Source: Bradyrhizobium sp. WSM1417 (GTDB taxonomy: Bacteria > Pseudomonadota > Alphaproteobacteria > Rhizobiales > Xanthobacteraceae). Taken from it: a stretch of 64,000 nucleotides of DNA. Numbering within the stretch: position 1 is the stretch's first letter; each line of letters opens with the position of its first letter. The position numbers were made by a program, and so were the translations under genes. Location of the stretch: assembly GCF_000515415.1 (NCBI RefSeq), contig NZ_KI911783.1, positions 1,292,392-1,356,391 on the forward strand. Reading direction: 5' to 3'. Shown piece by piece: positions 21,083 through 30,739 of the stretch. Under the pieces are notes generated by a model. The model had not been told where the DNA came from. It did no database searches and saw only the letters and a program-made list of their open reading frames with translations.

Positions 21083-21109
21083 CCTTCTCCCCTGCACAAG
21101 GGGAGAAGG
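21083..21109. repeat. Repeat family A hairpin after the amidase gene
   Basis: CCTTCTCCCCT and AGGGGAGAAGG form an 11-bp inverted repeat around GCACA, 20 bases past the amidase stop. It probably forms a 3'-protective stem-loop in the amidase mRNA. There is no T tract. Confidence 0.75.
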
Positions 21110-21217
21110 AAAGCCACTCAGCCGGCGGCGCAAAACTTCATTAATCCAATTTGACTCGAATTTTAGCCAATTCCCCAACAACCGTTAGGGTTACTTCCTC
21201 GATCTCTAGACGAATTA

Positions 21218-21317
21218 TTGTCCGCTTTACCACCCGCCTCTAACAGAGGGACGGCGGACAACGCACATGCCTCATACAGGCCAATAAGTGCGGCCCGCTC
21301 CACGCGGAGGTGGCACG
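21218..21317 (+). promoter_or_regulatory. Structured leader of metY with a sequestered ribosome site
   Basis: Two potential RNA structures precede metY. The first is a stem TTGTCCGC / GCGGACAA (21218-21225 with 21254-21261) enclosing a hairpin CCTCT-AAC-AGAGG. The second pairs CTCC (21298-21301) with GGAG (21306-21309), which is the metY Shine-Dalgarno itself. An alternative pairing of two GGCC segments (21279 and 21292) would compete with the lower part of the second stem. This looks like a translational on/off leader. It does not match the SAM-II consensus I know from alphaproteobacterial met genes. Inference from sequence pairing only. Confidence 0.4.
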
Positions 21318-22619
21318 ATGCGCAATGAGACGATCGCTATTCACGCCGGCTACGAGCCCGAAGCCACCACGCACGCGGTTGCCGTGCCGATCTACCAGAC
21401 CGCGGCCTACGCCTTCGACAGCGCCGATCACGGCGCGGCGCTCTTCAATCTCGAGACCGAAGGCTATCGCTACAGCCGCATCGCCAATCCGACCAGCGCG
21501 GTGCTGGAGAAGCGTATCGCCGAGCTCGAGGGCGGCGTCGGCGCGCTTGCAGTCGCGACGGGACAGGCCGCGCTGCATTTCGCCTTCGTCAATGTCGCCG
21601 ATCACGGCGGCAACATCGTTTCCGTGCCGCAGCTCTACGGCACCACGCATACGCTGCTCTCGCACATCCTGCCGCGGCAGGGCATCACCGGCCGCTTCGC
21701 CGAGAGCGACAAGCCCGAGGCGATCGAAAAGCTGATCGACGAGAACACCCGCGCCGTGTTCGCCGAAACCATCGGCAATCCCGCCGGCAATGTCTGCGAC
21801 ATCGAAGCGCTGGCGAAGATCGCCCACGCCCATGGCGTGCCGTTGATCGTCGACAATACCGTTGCAACACCCATCCTGCTCAAGCCGTTCGATTACGGCG
21901 CCGACATCGCGGTGCATTCGCTGACGAAGTTTCTGGGCGGCCACGGCACCACGCTCGGCGGCGCCATCGTCGACTCCGGAAATTTCCCCTGGGCCAAGCA
22001 CGCCGATCGCTTCCCCGGCTACAACAAGCCGGACGCCTCCTATCACGGCCTCGTCTATGCCGAGCGCTTCGGCCGCACGGCCTATATCGAGCGCGCGCGC
22101 AGCATCTATCAGCGCACCATGGGTTCGGTGCTGTCGCCGTTCAACGCCTTCCTGCTGCTTCAGGGTATCGAAACCGTCGCGCTGCGCATGGAGCGCCACT
22201 GCGAGAACGCCCGCAAGGTCGCCGAATTCCTGCGCAAGGATCCGCGCGTGGCCTGGGTCAACTACACCGGTTTCCCGGACAGTCCCTATTATCCGCTGGT
22301 GCAGAAATATCTCGACGGCAACGCCTCGTCGCTGTTCACCTTCGGCATCAAGGGCGGGATGGAAGCCGGCAAGTCCTTCTACGATGCGCTGAAGCTGATC
22401 ACGCGCCTCGTCAATATCGGCGATGCCAAGTCGCTGGCCTGCCATCCGGCCTCGACCACGCACCGGCAGATGTCGGCGGAGCAGCAGCGGGTCGCCGGGG
22501 TGCTGCCGGAAACGATCCGCTTGTCGATCGGCATCGAGCATTGCCAGGACATCATCGAGGACCTCGACCAGGCGCTGGAAAAGGCCTGCCCGTCCGCGCG
22601 CCTCCAGGCCGCGGAGTAG
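21318..22619 (+). CDS. metY: O-acetylhomoserine (thiol)-lyase / O-succinylhomoserine sulfhydrylase
   Basis: This PLP-dependent Cys/Met-metabolism enzyme of 433 residues joins sulfide (or methanethiol) to an activated homoserine to give homocysteine (or methionine). The PLP lysine is Lys204 in AVHSLTKFLGGHG. Other family segments are PIYQTAAYAFD, YSRIANPT, ATGQAALH and HPASTTHRQ near the C-terminus. The ATG at 21318 has GGAGG eight bases upstream; a GTG ten codons earlier is in the leader. It is followed after 12 bp by the acyltransferase that makes its likely substrate. Confidence 0.94.
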   Translation: MRNETIAIHAGYEPEATTHAVAVPIYQTAAYAFDSADHGAALFNLETEGYRYSRIANPTSAVLEKRIAELEGGVGALAVATGQAALHFAFVNVADHGGNIVSVPQLYGTTHTLLSHILPRQGITGRFAESDKPEAIEKLIDENTRAVFAETIGNPAGNVCDIEALAKIAHAHGVPLIVDNTVATPILLKPFDYGADIAVHSLTKFLGGHGTTLGGAIVDSGNFPWAKHADRFPGYNKPDASYHGLVYAERFGRTAYIERARSIYQRTMGSVLSPFNAFLLLQGIETVALRMERHCENARKVAEFLRKDPRVAWVNYTGFPDSPYYPLVQKYLDGNASSLFTFGIKGGMEAGKSFYDALKLITRLVNIGDAKSLACHPASTTHRQMSAEQQRVAGVLPETIRLSIGIEHCQDIIEDLDQALEKACPSARLQAAE

Positions 22620-22631
22620 GCGGCGGCGCCG

Positions 22632-23633
22632 ATGACGATCCTGATCGACAGGGATCAAGCCATATCGAGCCCGGCGCTGGTGCCAGGAGCGGGCGATCTG
22701 GCGCGCGAGCACGGCGGCACCGAGCTCACCATCGGCTTGATCAACAACATGCCGGATCCGGCGCTGAAGGCGACCGAGCGGCAGTTCATGAAGCTGCTGC
22801 AAGCCGCGGCAGGTCCGCGCCGCATCCGCTTTCACTGCTTCTCGCTACCCTCGGTCAAGCGCTCGCCGGAAGCGAGATGGCATGTCGAGAGCGAATATTC
22901 GGACCTCACCGAGCTGAGGCGCCACAAGTTCGACGGCTTGATCGTGACCGGCGCCGAGCCGGTTGCGCCCGAGCTCGACCAGGAACCGTATTGGCGCGAC
23001 CTCACCGAGCTGATCGACTGGGCCAAGGTCAACACGCGCTCGACAATCTGGTCGTGCCTCGCTGCGCATGTCGCGGTGCTGCATCTCGACCGCATCGAAC
23101 GGCGGCCGCTCGCCACTAAATGTCACGGCATTTTCGACTGCGACGCCGTGACCGGCGATCCGCTGACGCGGGCCGCGCCTGCTCCCCTCAAGGTTTCGCA
23201 TTCGCGTCTCAACGAGATCGCCGAGAGCGACCTCGCGCAGGCCGGCTACCAGGTGCTGACGCGTTCGGCAAAGGCCGGCGTCGATATCTTCGTCCGCCAA
23301 TATGCCAGCCGATTCGTGTTCTTCCAGGGCCATCCGGAATACGACGCGTTGTCGCTTCAGCGTGAATATCTGCGCGACATCGGCCGTTATCTCGCGCGTG
23401 AGCGCGACAATTATCCGCATTTGCCCGTCAGCTATTTTGACGGTTCGACGGAAGAGAAGCTGGTCCGTTTCGAGAAACAGGCCAGGCACCAGCGGCACCC
23501 CGCGCTCAGTAACGAACTGCCGGCGCTGACTTTGCGTGCCGATATCGCCGCGGGCAGCGCCGCGGCGGCATTGTTCCGGAACTGGCTGCAATATCTCGGC
23601 GCGGGGACCGACGCGTCGGTGCTCGCGCGTTAG
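22632..23633 (+). CDS. metA: Homoserine O-acyltransferase of the MetA family (divergent)
   Basis: This enzyme activates homoserine with an acetyl or succinyl group for MetY. The protein has 333 residues and a glutamine-amidotransferase-like fold. The catalytic triad of the family is present: Cys142 (WSCLAAHV), His234 and Glu236 (FQGHPEYDAL). INNMPDPALKATERQF near the N-terminus and FDGLIVTGAEP are also typical. Overall it is more divergent than enterobacterial MetA. Whether it uses acetyl- or succinyl-CoA cannot be decided by eye. It starts 12 bp after metY and is co-transcribed, so the pair forms a complete direct-sulfhydrylation module. Confidence 0.9.
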   Translation: MTILIDRDQAISSPALVPGAGDLAREHGGTELTIGLINNMPDPALKATERQFMKLLQAAAGPRRIRFHCFSLPSVKRSPEARWHVESEYSDLTELRRHKFDGLIVTGAEPVAPELDQEPYWRDLTELIDWAKVNTRSTIWSCLAAHVAVLHLDRIERRPLATKCHGIFDCDAVTGDPLTRAAPAPLKVSHSRLNEIAESDLAQAGYQVLTRSAKAGVDIFVRQYASRFVFFQGHPEYDALSLQREYLRDIGRYLARERDNYPHLPVSYFDGSTEEKLVRFEKQARHQRHPALSNELPALTLRADIAAGSAAAALFRNWLQYLGAGTDASVLAR

Positions 23634-23728
23634 GGCGGGACGACGGGGTCGATATTAGGACTAACGAAGTGTGAAGCTTGCCTCGAGCAGCGCACGAATG
23701 CTTCAGTGAGGGGCGGGGCAGACAGGAA

Positions 23729-24481
23729 ATGCGAGTCGTGTGGTCGGCACTCCAGGGACGCGTGAGCAATCGGCTCGCCCGGCATTTCCGCGCCGCGCCG
23801 CACCGGCTGCCCGTGCATGCGCCCATGGTGAGCTTCACCTTCGACGATGCCCCCGATAGCGCTGCAGGCGAGGGCGCCGGGCTTCTGGAGCAGCATGGCG
23901 GCCGCGGTACGTTCTATCTCGCCGGCAGCCTGGTCGATCGTCCCTCGGACCATTGGCACGGCCTGTCGAACGACGCGATCGTGCGGCTTCACCGGGCCGG
24001 ACACGAGATTGCCTGCCATACCTTCTCGCACCTGAGTGCGGTCAATCTCGACGAGACCACCATGGCCCGCGAGATCGAGCGAAACCGCAGCCATTTTCGC
24101 GGCATCGATTCCTCGATCACGCTGGAAAATTTCGCTTACCCCTATGGCATCGCGTCGGTGTGGCGCAAGCCGCAGCTCGCCAAGACCTTCCGTTCGGCGC
24201 GCGGCATCCTTCCCGGCGTCAATCGCGACGTCATCGATCTCCAGTTCCTGCGGGCCTCGCCGCTGGTCGATTGCGAGATCGATAGCGCGGGCGTCGATCG
24301 CTATTTCGACGAGGCGGTCGAGAGCGGTGGATGGCTGATCTTCTACGGTCATGACGTCGCCAACGCGCCGAGCCCGTATGGCTGTACGCCGGACCTGATG
24401 CGCCATGCGCTGCGGGCGGCCGGGAAGCGCAACATGCCGATCGTGACGGTCGCGGAAGCGCTGCGAAGGATCGGGGCGTAG
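23729..24481 (+). CDS. Polysaccharide deacetylase family protein
   Basis: This 250-residue NodB-homology protein belongs to carbohydrate esterase family 4. Motifs are SFTFDDAPDS (catalytic and metal Asp), CHTFSHLSA (metal His pair), NFAYPYGI and FYGHDVANAP. No signal peptide is evident, so it is probably cytoplasmic. The acetylated substrate is unknown. It might act on a lipid-linked sugar or a capsular precursor. I chose the ATG at 23729 over the longer frame from 23678, which has no ribosome site. It follows metA by 95 bp but has no obvious functional link to it. Confidence 0.85.
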   Translation: MRVVWSALQGRVSNRLARHFRAAPHRLPVHAPMVSFTFDDAPDSAAGEGAGLLEQHGGRGTFYLAGSLVDRPSDHWHGLSNDAIVRLHRAGHEIACHTFSHLSAVNLDETTMAREIERNRSHFRGIDSSITLENFAYPYGIASVWRKPQLAKTFRSARGILPGVNRDVIDLQFLRASPLVDCEIDSAGVDRYFDEAVESGGWLIFYGHDVANAPSPYGCTPDLMRHALRAAGKRNMPIVTVAEALRRIGA

Positions 24482-24487
24482 CTTTCT

Positions 24488-24633
24488 TACCTCGCCCCGC
24501 TTGCGGGGAGAGGTCGAGTTCGATCGGAGATCGAATTCGGGTGAGGGGGTACAGGTTCATCGGCAATCTCAGATGTGGAGAGAAGCCCCTCACCCCGCTC
24601 CCTCTCCCCGTAAGAACGGGGAGAGGGAGCGGA
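24488..24633. repeat. Palindromic intergenic repeat, family A (two copies)
   Basis: The element runs from CCTCGCCCCGCTTGCGGGGAG through GGGTGAGGGGG to a second copy with arms CCCTCTCCCCG and CGGGGAGAGGG at 24599-24633. It occupies most of the spacer between the deacetylase gene and recQ. The orientation of the two halves is opposed, as at 580. Confidence 0.8.
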
Positions 24634-24722
24634 AGCAGCGGTGTAAGTCCCCCAAACAGCCTTGCCACGCCTGCGCGGTCATGCGACTGGCCTTGTGACG
24701 AATCTCACGGCCTCACCCCGAC

Positions 24723-26594
24723 ATGCCCATGTCCTCTCCTTCCACCGCTCCGCTGCCTGCGCCGGCCCACGGCCGCGATGCGCTGTCGGTGCTGCGTTCG
24801 GTGTTCGGCCTGCCCGGGTTCCGCGGCGCTCAGGGCGAGATCATCCGGCACGTCACGGACGGCGGCAATTGCCTGGTGCTGATGCCGACCGGCGGCGGCA
24901 AGTCGCTGTGCTATCAATTGCCGGCGCTGCTGCGCGAAGGCTGCGGTGTCGTGGTGTCGCCCTTGATTGCGCTGATGCGCGAGCAGGTCGCTGCCATGCT
25001 CGAAGCCGGGGTCAACGCCGCCGCGCTGAACTCGTCGCTGACCCCGCAGGAAGCCTCCGACATCGAGCGGCGCCTGATCGCGGGTGATCTCGACCTGCTC
25101 TATGTCGCGCCGGAGCGACTGGTGACGCCGCGCTGCCTGGCGCTGCTGGCCCGGGCGAAGGTGGCGCTGTTCGCGATCGACGAGGCGCATTGCGTCTCGC
25201 AATGGGGCCATGATTTCCGCCCCGAATATGTCGGCCTGTCCATCATCGCCGAGCGCTTTCCCGACGTGCCGCGTATCGCGCTGACCGCGACTGCCGACGA
25301 GTTGACCCGCAAGGAGATCGTCGAGCGGCTTCAGCTTGCAGACAGTCCGCACTTCGTCTCCAGCTTCGATCGTCCCAATATCCGTTACGAGATCATCGAC
25401 AAGCGCAACGCGGTGTCGCAGCTCAAGGATTTCATCCGGGAGCGTCACGCAGGGGATGCGGGCGTCGTCTATTGCCTGTCCCGCAAACGGGTCGAGGAGG
25501 TCGCCGCCGCGCTCGACGACGCCGGCATTGCGGCGTTGCCCTATCACGCCGGGCTCGACGGCAGCGTGCGCTCGCGCAACCAGGACCGCTTCCTCAACGA
25601 GGACGGCATCGTCATCGTCGCGACCATTGCCTTCGGCATGGGCATCGACAAGCCCGACGTGCGCTTCGTCGCGCATCTCGATCTGCCCAAGAGCATCGAG
25701 GCCTATTACCAGGAGACAGGGCGCGCCGGCCGCGACGGCAAGCCGTCGGCGGCCTGGATGGCCTACGGTCTCTCGGACATCGTGCAGCAGCGCCGCATGA
25801 TCGACGAGTCGAGCGGCTCCGAGGAATTCAAGCGGGTCTCGATCGGCAAGCTCGACGCGCTCGTTGGCCTTGCCGAAACGCCGCACTGCCGGCGCCGGCG
25901 GCTGCTCGCCTATTTCGGCGAGATCGTGATGGGCGAGGGCTGCGGCAATTGCGACAATTGCCTGACGCCGCCGAAAATGCGCGACGGCAAGGTGCTGGCG
26001 CAAAAACTGCTATCCTGCGCCTATCGCACCGGGCAGCGTTTCGGCGCGATGCACCTCATCGACGTGCTGATCGGACGCCTCACGGAGAAGGTGACGCAGT
26101 TCGGTCACGACAAGCTGACGGTGTTCGGCATCGGACGCGAGCTCAACGAGAAGCAGTGGCGCACGGTGCTGCGGCAGCTTGTGGCGATGGGACATTTGCT
26201 GAGTGACAGCGAAGCTTTCGGCGCGCTGAAGCTGACGGAATCGTCGCGCGGCGTGCTACGGGGCGAAACGGAAGTGTGGCTGCGCGAGGAAGCGCCCGGC
26301 GCCCGGATCCGATCAAGCCGCGCCAAGTCCCGCCGCGGTGATCTGGCGCCGGCGGCCGATGCGCCGCAGGGCGATGTTGATCCCGAGCTGCGCACGCGGC
26401 TACGAGCGTGGCGCTCGGATATTGCCCGCGAACGTGGCGTGCCGGCCTACGTCGTGCTGCACGACGCCACCATCGACGGCATCGTTCGCGCATGGCCGAC
26501 CACGCTGGATGAGCTGCGCAATGTGCCTGGGATCGGCGACAAGAAGCTCGAGCATTACGGCGACGAGCTGCTGCAGATTGTCAGGACACGGTAG
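24723..26594 (+). CDS. recQ: ATP-dependent DNA helicase RecQ
   Basis: This 3'-5' helicase acts in RecF-type recombinational repair. The 623 residues carry Walker A TGGGKS (56-61), DEAH (153-156), and helicase motifs GRAGRDG and [15 protein letters not shown]. The zinc-binding region includes CGNCDNC (with an upstream Cys in HCRRRR). An RQC winged helix and a C-terminal HRDC domain ([17 protein letters not shown]...[13 protein letters not shown]) complete the protein. The ATG at 24723 is followed by another at 24729; both are plausible. The gene stands alone and meets acdS tail to tail across a repeat. Confidence 0.97.
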   Translation: MPMSSPSTAPLPAPAHGRDALSVLRSVFGLPGFRGAQGEIIRHVTDGGNCLVLMPTGGGKSLCYQLPALLREGCGVVVSPLIALMREQVAAMLEAGVNAAALNSSLTPQEASDIERRLIAGDLDLLYVAPERLVTPRCLALLARAKVALFAIDEAHCVSQWGHDFRPEYVGLSIIAERFPDVPRIALTATADELTRKEIVERLQLADSPHFVSSFDRPNIRYEIIDKRNAVSQLKDFIRERHAGDAGVVYCLSRKRVEEVAAALDDAGIAALPYHAGLDGSVRSRNQDRFLNEDGIVIVATIAFGMGIDKPDVRFVAHLDLPKSIEAYYQETGRAGRDGKPSAAWMAYGLSDIVQQRRMIDESSGSEEFKRVSIGKLDALVGLAETPHCRRRRLLAYFGEIVMGEGCGNCDNCLTPPKMRDGKVLAQKLLSCAYRTGQRFGAMHLIDVLIGRLTEKVTQFGHDKLTVFGIGRELNEKQWRTVLRQLVAMGHLLSDSEAFGALKLTESSRGVLRGETEVWLREEAPGARIRSSRAKSRRGDLAPAADAPQGDVDPELRTRLRAWRSDIARERGVPAYVVLHDATIDGIVRAWPTTLDELRNVPGIGDKKLEHYGDELLQIVRTR

Positions 26595-26634
26595 GGCGCG
26601 TTGGCGGTTGTTAGCGCGCCAACTCTCTCCACAT

Positions 26635-26796
26635 CGTCATCCCGGACAAGCGCAGCGAAGTGGAGCGCAGATCCGGGATCCATACCGCGTGATTTGTCTT
26701 GGGGCACGCGCGACGACGCTCTTCGCCAAACTGCTCCCTGGGGTTATGGGTCCCGGCCCCCGTGCGCAATTGCGCACTAGGCCGGGACGACAGCGG
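26635..26796. repeat. Palindromic intergenic repeat, family D
   Basis: CGTCATCCCGGACAAGCGC is followed by ATCCGGGATCC and, ~90 bases on, GGTCCCGGCCC with GGCCGGGACGAC. GTGCGCAATTGCGCAC is a perfect inner palindrome. The element fills the spacer between the convergent recQ and acdS genes and could terminate or insulate both. Confidence 0.8.
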
Positions 26797-26821
26797 TGAA
26801 TGAGGCGCGAGGCGGGCAACC

Positions 26822-27835
26822 TCAGCCGTTCCTGAACGCATACCCGTAGCCGTTCAGCGCCGGCGCGCCGCCGAGATGCGCGTAGAGGATCTTTGCGCCC
26901 TTCTCGAAATAGCCCTTCTGCGTAAGGTCGATCAGGCCCTGCATCGACTTGCCCTCGTAGACGGGATCGGTGATCATGGCTTCGAGACGCGCGGTGAGGC
27001 GGATCGCCTCCTTGGTTTCTTCCGACGGCACGCCATAGGCGGGATAAGCATAATCCTCGATCAGCACGACGTCGTCGGCGACGAGGTCCTGGCCGAGTTC
27101 GACGAGCTTGGCCGTGTTCTGCGCGATCGAGAGCACCTGCGCCTTGGTCTGCGCCGGGGTGAAGGAGGCGTCGATGCCGATCACCTTTCGCGCACGGCCA
27201 TCGGCGGCGAAGCCCACCAGCATGCCGGCATGGGTCGAGCCGGTGACGGTGCAGACCACGATGTAGTCGAACTTGAAGCCAAGTTCGGTTTCCTGCTTGC
27301 GCACTTCCTCGGCGAAGCCGACATAGCCGAGGCCGCCGAATTTGTGCACGGAGGCGCCGGCGGGAATCGCATAGGGCTTGCCGCCCGCCGCCTTCACCTC
27401 CTCGATCGCCTCCTCCCAGCTCTTGCGAATGCCGATGTCGAAGCCGTCGTCGACCAGGCGCACGTCGGCACCCATGATGCGCGACAGCATGATGTTGCCG
27501 ACGCGGTCATAGACGGCGTCCTCGTGCGGCACCCAGGCTTCCTGCACCAGGCGGCACTTCATGCCGATCTTGGCCGCGACGGCCGCGATCATGCGGGTGT
27601 GGTTGGACTGCACGCCGCCGATCGAGACCAGCGTGTCGGCGTTCGAGGCGATCGCGTCGGGGATGATGTATTCGAGCTTGCGCAGCTTGTTGCCGCCATA
27701 GGCGAGCCCGGAATTGCAGTCCTCGCGCTTGGCATAGACCTCGACATTGCTGCCGAGATGCTTCGACAGCCGCTCCAGCTTCTCGATGGGCGTCGGACCA
27801 AAGGTCAGCGGATAGCGCGCGAATTTTTCAAGCAT
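26822..27835 (-). CDS. acdS: 1-aminocyclopropane-1-carboxylate deaminase
   Basis: This PLP enzyme cleaves ACC, the plant ethylene precursor, to 2-oxobutyrate and ammonia. It lowers ethylene in colonised roots. The 337-residue length is right. The PLP lysine is Lys50 in [10 protein letters not shown]. Residues that separate true ACC deaminase from D-cysteine desulfhydrase are present: Tyr293-Glu294 (DPVYEGKS) and Leu321 (YAHLGGAP). I chose the ATG at 27835; upstream in-frame sequence is spacer. It is divergent from an Lrp-type regulator of the AcdR kind. Confidence 0.96.
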   Translation of the reverse strand: MLEKFARYPLTFGPTPIEKLERLSKHLGSNVEVYAKREDCNSGLAYGGNKLRKLEYIIPDAIASNADTLVSIGGVQSNHTRMIAAVAAKIGMKCRLVQEAWVPHEDAVYDRVGNIMLSRIMGADVRLVDDGFDIGIRKSWEEAIEEVKAAGGKPYAIPAGASVHKFGGLGYVGFAEEVRKQETELGFKFDYIVVCTVTGSTHAGMLVGFAADGRARKVIGIDASFTPAQTKAQVLSIAQNTAKLVELGQDLVADDVVLIEDYAYPAYGVPSEETKEAIRLTARLEAMITDPVYEGKSMQGLIDLTQKGYFEKGAKILYAHLGGAPALNGYGYAFRNG

Positions 27836-27999
27836 CGTCAGGTCATCCCGATTGGCGTCAATGTCTGCGTAAAACGCTAGCATCGCTCTGCAAAAAGGTG
27901 CTTTCAAATATGGCGGGTCTGTTGCGCGCGATCTTGCGATAACAGCGCCAATACGTGCTATTCCTTCCGGAACAGATGTTCATCACGGAATTTTCTTCC

Positions 28000-28464
28000 A
28001 TGTCCGCCCGCCTCGATCGTATCGACCTTAAGATGTTGCGATTGCTGCAAAATAACGGCCGGCTCAGCAACGCGGAGCTGGCCGAAACCGTCGCCATCAG
28101 CCCCGCCACCTGCCATCGCCGCACCCAGCGGCTGTTCGAGCACGGCTTCATCGCCGCCGTCCGCGCCATGGTCGCGCCGAAGAAGGTCGCCAAAGGCACG
28201 CTGGTGATGGTCGGCGTCGTGCTCGACCGTTCGACGCCGGAAAGCTTTGCGATCTTCGAGCAGGCGATCACCAGGCTGAAATTCGTGCTCGACTGTCACC
28301 TCGTCGCTGGCGACTTCGACTATTTCCTCAAGATCCGCGTCGGCGACATGGAGGACTTCAACCGCATCCACGGCGAGCAGCTGATCGCGCTGCCCGGCGT
28401 GCGCCAGACCCGCACCTTCTTCGTGATGAAGGAAGTCGTCGACAACGCGCCGCTGGAGTTTTGA
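28000..28464 (+). CDS. acdR: Lrp/AsnC-family regulator of ACC deaminase
   Basis: This 154-residue regulator has an N-terminal helix-turn-helix (LSNAELAETVAISPATCHRR) and a RAM ligand domain (GDFDYFLKIRVGDMEDF). Its position divergent from acdS, with 164 bases between the starts, is that of AcdR. AcdR activates acdS in several proteobacteria when ACC is present. The start could also be an ATG at 27976; I chose 28000, where the protein begins MSARLDRIDLKML at the family-typical place. A cysteine-synthase-like gene follows in the same direction after 45 bp and may be co-transcribed. Confidence 0.92.
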   Translation: MSARLDRIDLKMLRLLQNNGRLSNAELAETVAISPATCHRRTQRLFEHGFIAAVRAMVAPKKVAKGTLVMVGVVLDRSTPESFAIFEQAITRLKFVLDCHLVAGDFDYFLKIRVGDMEDFNRIHGEQLIALPGVRQTRTFFVMKEVVDNAPLEF

Positions 28465-28509
28465 GCGGAAGCTATTGATGCGCGATCGGCATCATGAGAG
28501 GTTCAACTG

Positions 28510-29670
28510 ATGCAGCCATTCCCCTTCCGCCACCTCAATGCGGCCGGACCGGCCTATCGGCGCGGATGGGTCGACGAGGCGGTCGCCGCGATCGAGGCCG
28601 ACCAGTGCCGCACGGCCGACACGCATCTGATCCGGCTGATCGTGCCGGCGCTATCAGGCATCGACATCTATCTGAAAGACGAGTCGACGCATCCGACCGG
28701 CAGCCTGAAGCACCGGCTGGCGCGCTCGCTCTTTCTTTACGCGCTCTGCAACGGCCACATCCGCGAAGGCACGCCTGTCGTCGAGGCCTCGTCGGGATCG
28801 ACCGCGGTGTCGGAAGCCTATTTCGCGCAGATGATCGGCGTGCCCTTCTATGCCGTGATGCCGCGCACGACCTCGGCCGAGAAGATCGCCGCGATCGAGC
28901 ATTACGGCGGTAACTGCCATCTGATCGACGACGGCCGCGCGCTGTATGCGGAGGCCGGCGCGCTGGCCGCACGGCTGGGCGGCCACTACATGGACCAGTT
29001 CACCTTCGCGGAGCGCGCCACCGACTGGCGCGGCAACAACAACATCGCCGAATCCATCTTCACGCAATTGCAGGGCGAGCCGCGCACGCTGCCGGACTGG
29101 ATCGTGATGGGCGCGGGCACCGGCGGCACCTCGGCCACCATCGGACGCTATTTGCGTTATCGCCAATATCCGACACGGCTGTGCGTCGCCGATGTCGAGC
29201 ATTCCGCTTTCTTCGACTGCTTCAGCTCGCAGGACCGCTCCCATGTTTGCGACCGCCCCTCGCTGATCGAAGGTGTCGGGCGGCCGCGCTGCGAGCCCTC
29301 CTTCGTGCCGGGCGTGGTCGACCGCATGATGAAGATCCCGGATGCGGCGACGATCGCGGCGATGAACGTGCTATCGCGCCGGCTGCGCCGCGCGGTGGGG
29401 GGCTCTACGGGCACCAATTTCCTGGCGCTGTGCCGGCTCGCCTCGGACATGCGAAAGGCGAATCAGATGGGATCGCTGGTGACGCTGATCTGCGATTCCG
29501 GCGAGCGCTACCGGCAGACCTATTATGAGCCCGCCTGGCTGAAAGCGCGCGGTCTCGATCCAGCGCCGTTCGAGGCGGCCTTGTCGTCGTTCCTCGATAC
29601 AGCGCAGCCACTGGCGCTTGAGTTCGAAGACGTCACGAATCCGCAGAACTTGCGAAATCCTGAGGCCTGA
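28510..29670 (+). CDS. PLP-dependent cysteine synthase-family enzyme, Cds1-like
   Basis: This 386-residue fold type II PLP enzyme has its Schiff-base lysine at Lys67 in [26 protein letters not shown] is the PLP-phosphate/asparagine-loop region and [17 protein letters not shown] the glycine loop. Overall the sequence resembles actinobacterial Cds1, an L-cysteine desulfhydrase, more than CysK; this is from memory of the motifs. The reaction here is unproven. It follows acdR directly. Its fold relation to ACC deaminase makes a shared amino-acid catabolic role possible. AcdR control is inference. Confidence 0.85.
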   Translation: MQPFPFRHLNAAGPAYRRGWVDEAVAAIEADQCRTADTHLIRLIVPALSGIDIYLKDESTHPTGSLKHRLARSLFLYALCNGHIREGTPVVEASSGSTAVSEAYFAQMIGVPFYAVMPRTTSAEKIAAIEHYGGNCHLIDDGRALYAEAGALAARLGGHYMDQFTFAERATDWRGNNNIAESIFTQLQGEPRTLPDWIVMGAGTGGTSATIGRYLRYRQYPTRLCVADVEHSAFFDCFSSQDRSHVCDRPSLIEGVGRPRCEPSFVPGVVDRMMKIPDAATIAAMNVLSRRLRRAVGGSTGTNFLALCRLASDMRKANQMGSLVTLICDSGERYRQTYYEPAWLKARGLDPAPFEAALSSFLDTAQPLALEFEDVTNPQNLRNPEA

Positions 29671-29781
29671 TAGCTGGCGCTTCCCCGCCATTTGCAAGAT
29701 TGCACGGCCGTCACGGCAACTTCACTTGCCTTGCGCGCGCGTGCGGGCGAGTTTCGCGGCTTCTCAACGAGGAGACCTGCC

Positions 29782-30342
29782 GTGCGCCTTCCGATTCTCG
29801 ATCCGAAAAACCTGAGTGCCGAACAGAAGCCGCTCTATGACGACATGCGAGCGGGTATCAAGGACCACTTCAAGGGCTTTGTGAACATGCGCGACGATGG
29901 CGCGCTGCTCGGGCCCTGGAATCCCTGGATCCGTGAGCCTCGCTTCGGCAAGCCGGTGTGGGAGCTGGTCAAGGCGATCGCGGCGAACCCGCTGCTGCCG
30001 GCGCCGGTGCGTGAGGTCGCGATCCTCGTCACCGGCTCGCATTTCCGCTCCGGCTACGAACTCTATGCGCATGTGCTGGTCGCCGAGCAGCGCGGCCTCT
30101 CCGACGAGAAGCTCGCGACCATCGTCGCCGGACAGCGGCCGGTCGATCTCACCAAGCAGGAAGCGGTCGCCTACGACGTGGCGTCCGCATTGGTCAGCGG
30201 CGGCGTGCTGCCGGAACTGACTTATCGGGCCGCGGTCAAGGAATTCGGCGAGCACGGCGCGGCCGAACTGTCCTATCTCGTCGGCGTTTACTGCATGGTG
30301 TCGGTCACGCTGAACACGTTCGACGTGCCGGTGCCGGACTGA
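29782..30342 (+). CDS. Carboxymuconolactone decarboxylase/AhpD-family protein
   Basis: This 186-residue all-helical protein resembles carboxymuconolactone decarboxylase-like proteins (ANPLLPAPVREVAILVTGSHFRSGYELYAHVLVAEQRGL). The CXXC of AhpD peroxidase partners is absent, so a redox role is unlikely. The exact function is unknown. The GTG at 29782 follows GAGGAG at seven bases and gives the normal N-terminus; the longer open frame from 29692 has no ribosome site. It lies 111 bp after the Cds1-like gene. Confidence 0.85.
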   Translation: MRLPILDPKNLSAEQKPLYDDMRAGIKDHFKGFVNMRDDGALLGPWNPWIREPRFGKPVWELVKAIAANPLLPAPVREVAILVTGSHFRSGYELYAHVLVAEQRGLSDEKLATIVAGQRPVDLTKQEAVAYDVASALVSGGVLPELTYRAAVKEFGEHGAAELSYLVGVYCMVSVTLNTFDVPVPD

Positions 30343-30451
30343 CCGCGCTGCCCAGCTGCTGGACTGGACGGAAGCGTCACGGTACCCTGCCGCCGCCATG
30401 GCGACGCATCGCCGGTCACGATCGAAGTGCAATGAAGAGGGAACGACAGCC

Positions 30452-30697
30452 ATGGACACGTCACGCCGCATCCTGCTCGCCGGACTGGCGGGACTCGCCG
30501 TTGCGCCGGCCGCCGCTGGAGCCGCGCCCTCGACCGCAGCCGATGACGTGACGGTCGCCGAAGAGCGCTTTGCGCGCATGATCGCGGCTGCGCATGCGCC
30601 CGACGTCACCTGCGTGCGACAGGCCGAGCGTTATGCGGACGCGCATTGGCCAAACTACGTCGCGGCGGCGCGTTCTGTCATCGAGGCGAGAGCGTGA
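30452..30697 (+). CDS. Small exported protein of unknown function
   Basis: This 81-residue protein has a signal sequence starting MDTSRRILLAGLAGLAVAP with twin arginines, so it may use the Tat or Sec route. The mature part (~50 residues from APSTAADD) holds a single Cys and no known domain. The ATG at 30452 has AGAGGGAA upstream. It lies between the CMD-family gene and a convergent hydrolase gene. No function can be assigned. Confidence 0.65.
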   Translation: MDTSRRILLAGLAGLAVAPAAAGAAPSTAADDVTVAEERFARMIAAAHAPDVTCVRQAERYADAHWPNYVAAARSVIEARA

Positions 30698-30739
30698 GGC
30701 ATTCTCTTTCCTCTCCCGTTGCGGGCAAGACCAGGAGCT

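Noticed and set aside
21064..21317. SAM-II riboswitch upstream of metY
   Set aside because: I looked for the conserved SAM-II core and its pseudoknot segment ending in GCTAAA and found none; the visible stems are different.
21240..22835. A 531-codon minus-strand frame over metY
   Set aside because: Composition is typical of antisense shadow; metY on the plus strand has PLP lysine and ribosome site.
27911..27925. Sigma-54-like -24/-12 match (TGGC-N7-TTGC) in the acdS-acdR spacer
   Set aside because: It points towards acdR rather than acdS, there is no NifA site (TGT-N10-ACA) at a suitable distance, and such a short match is expected by chance about twice in this window.
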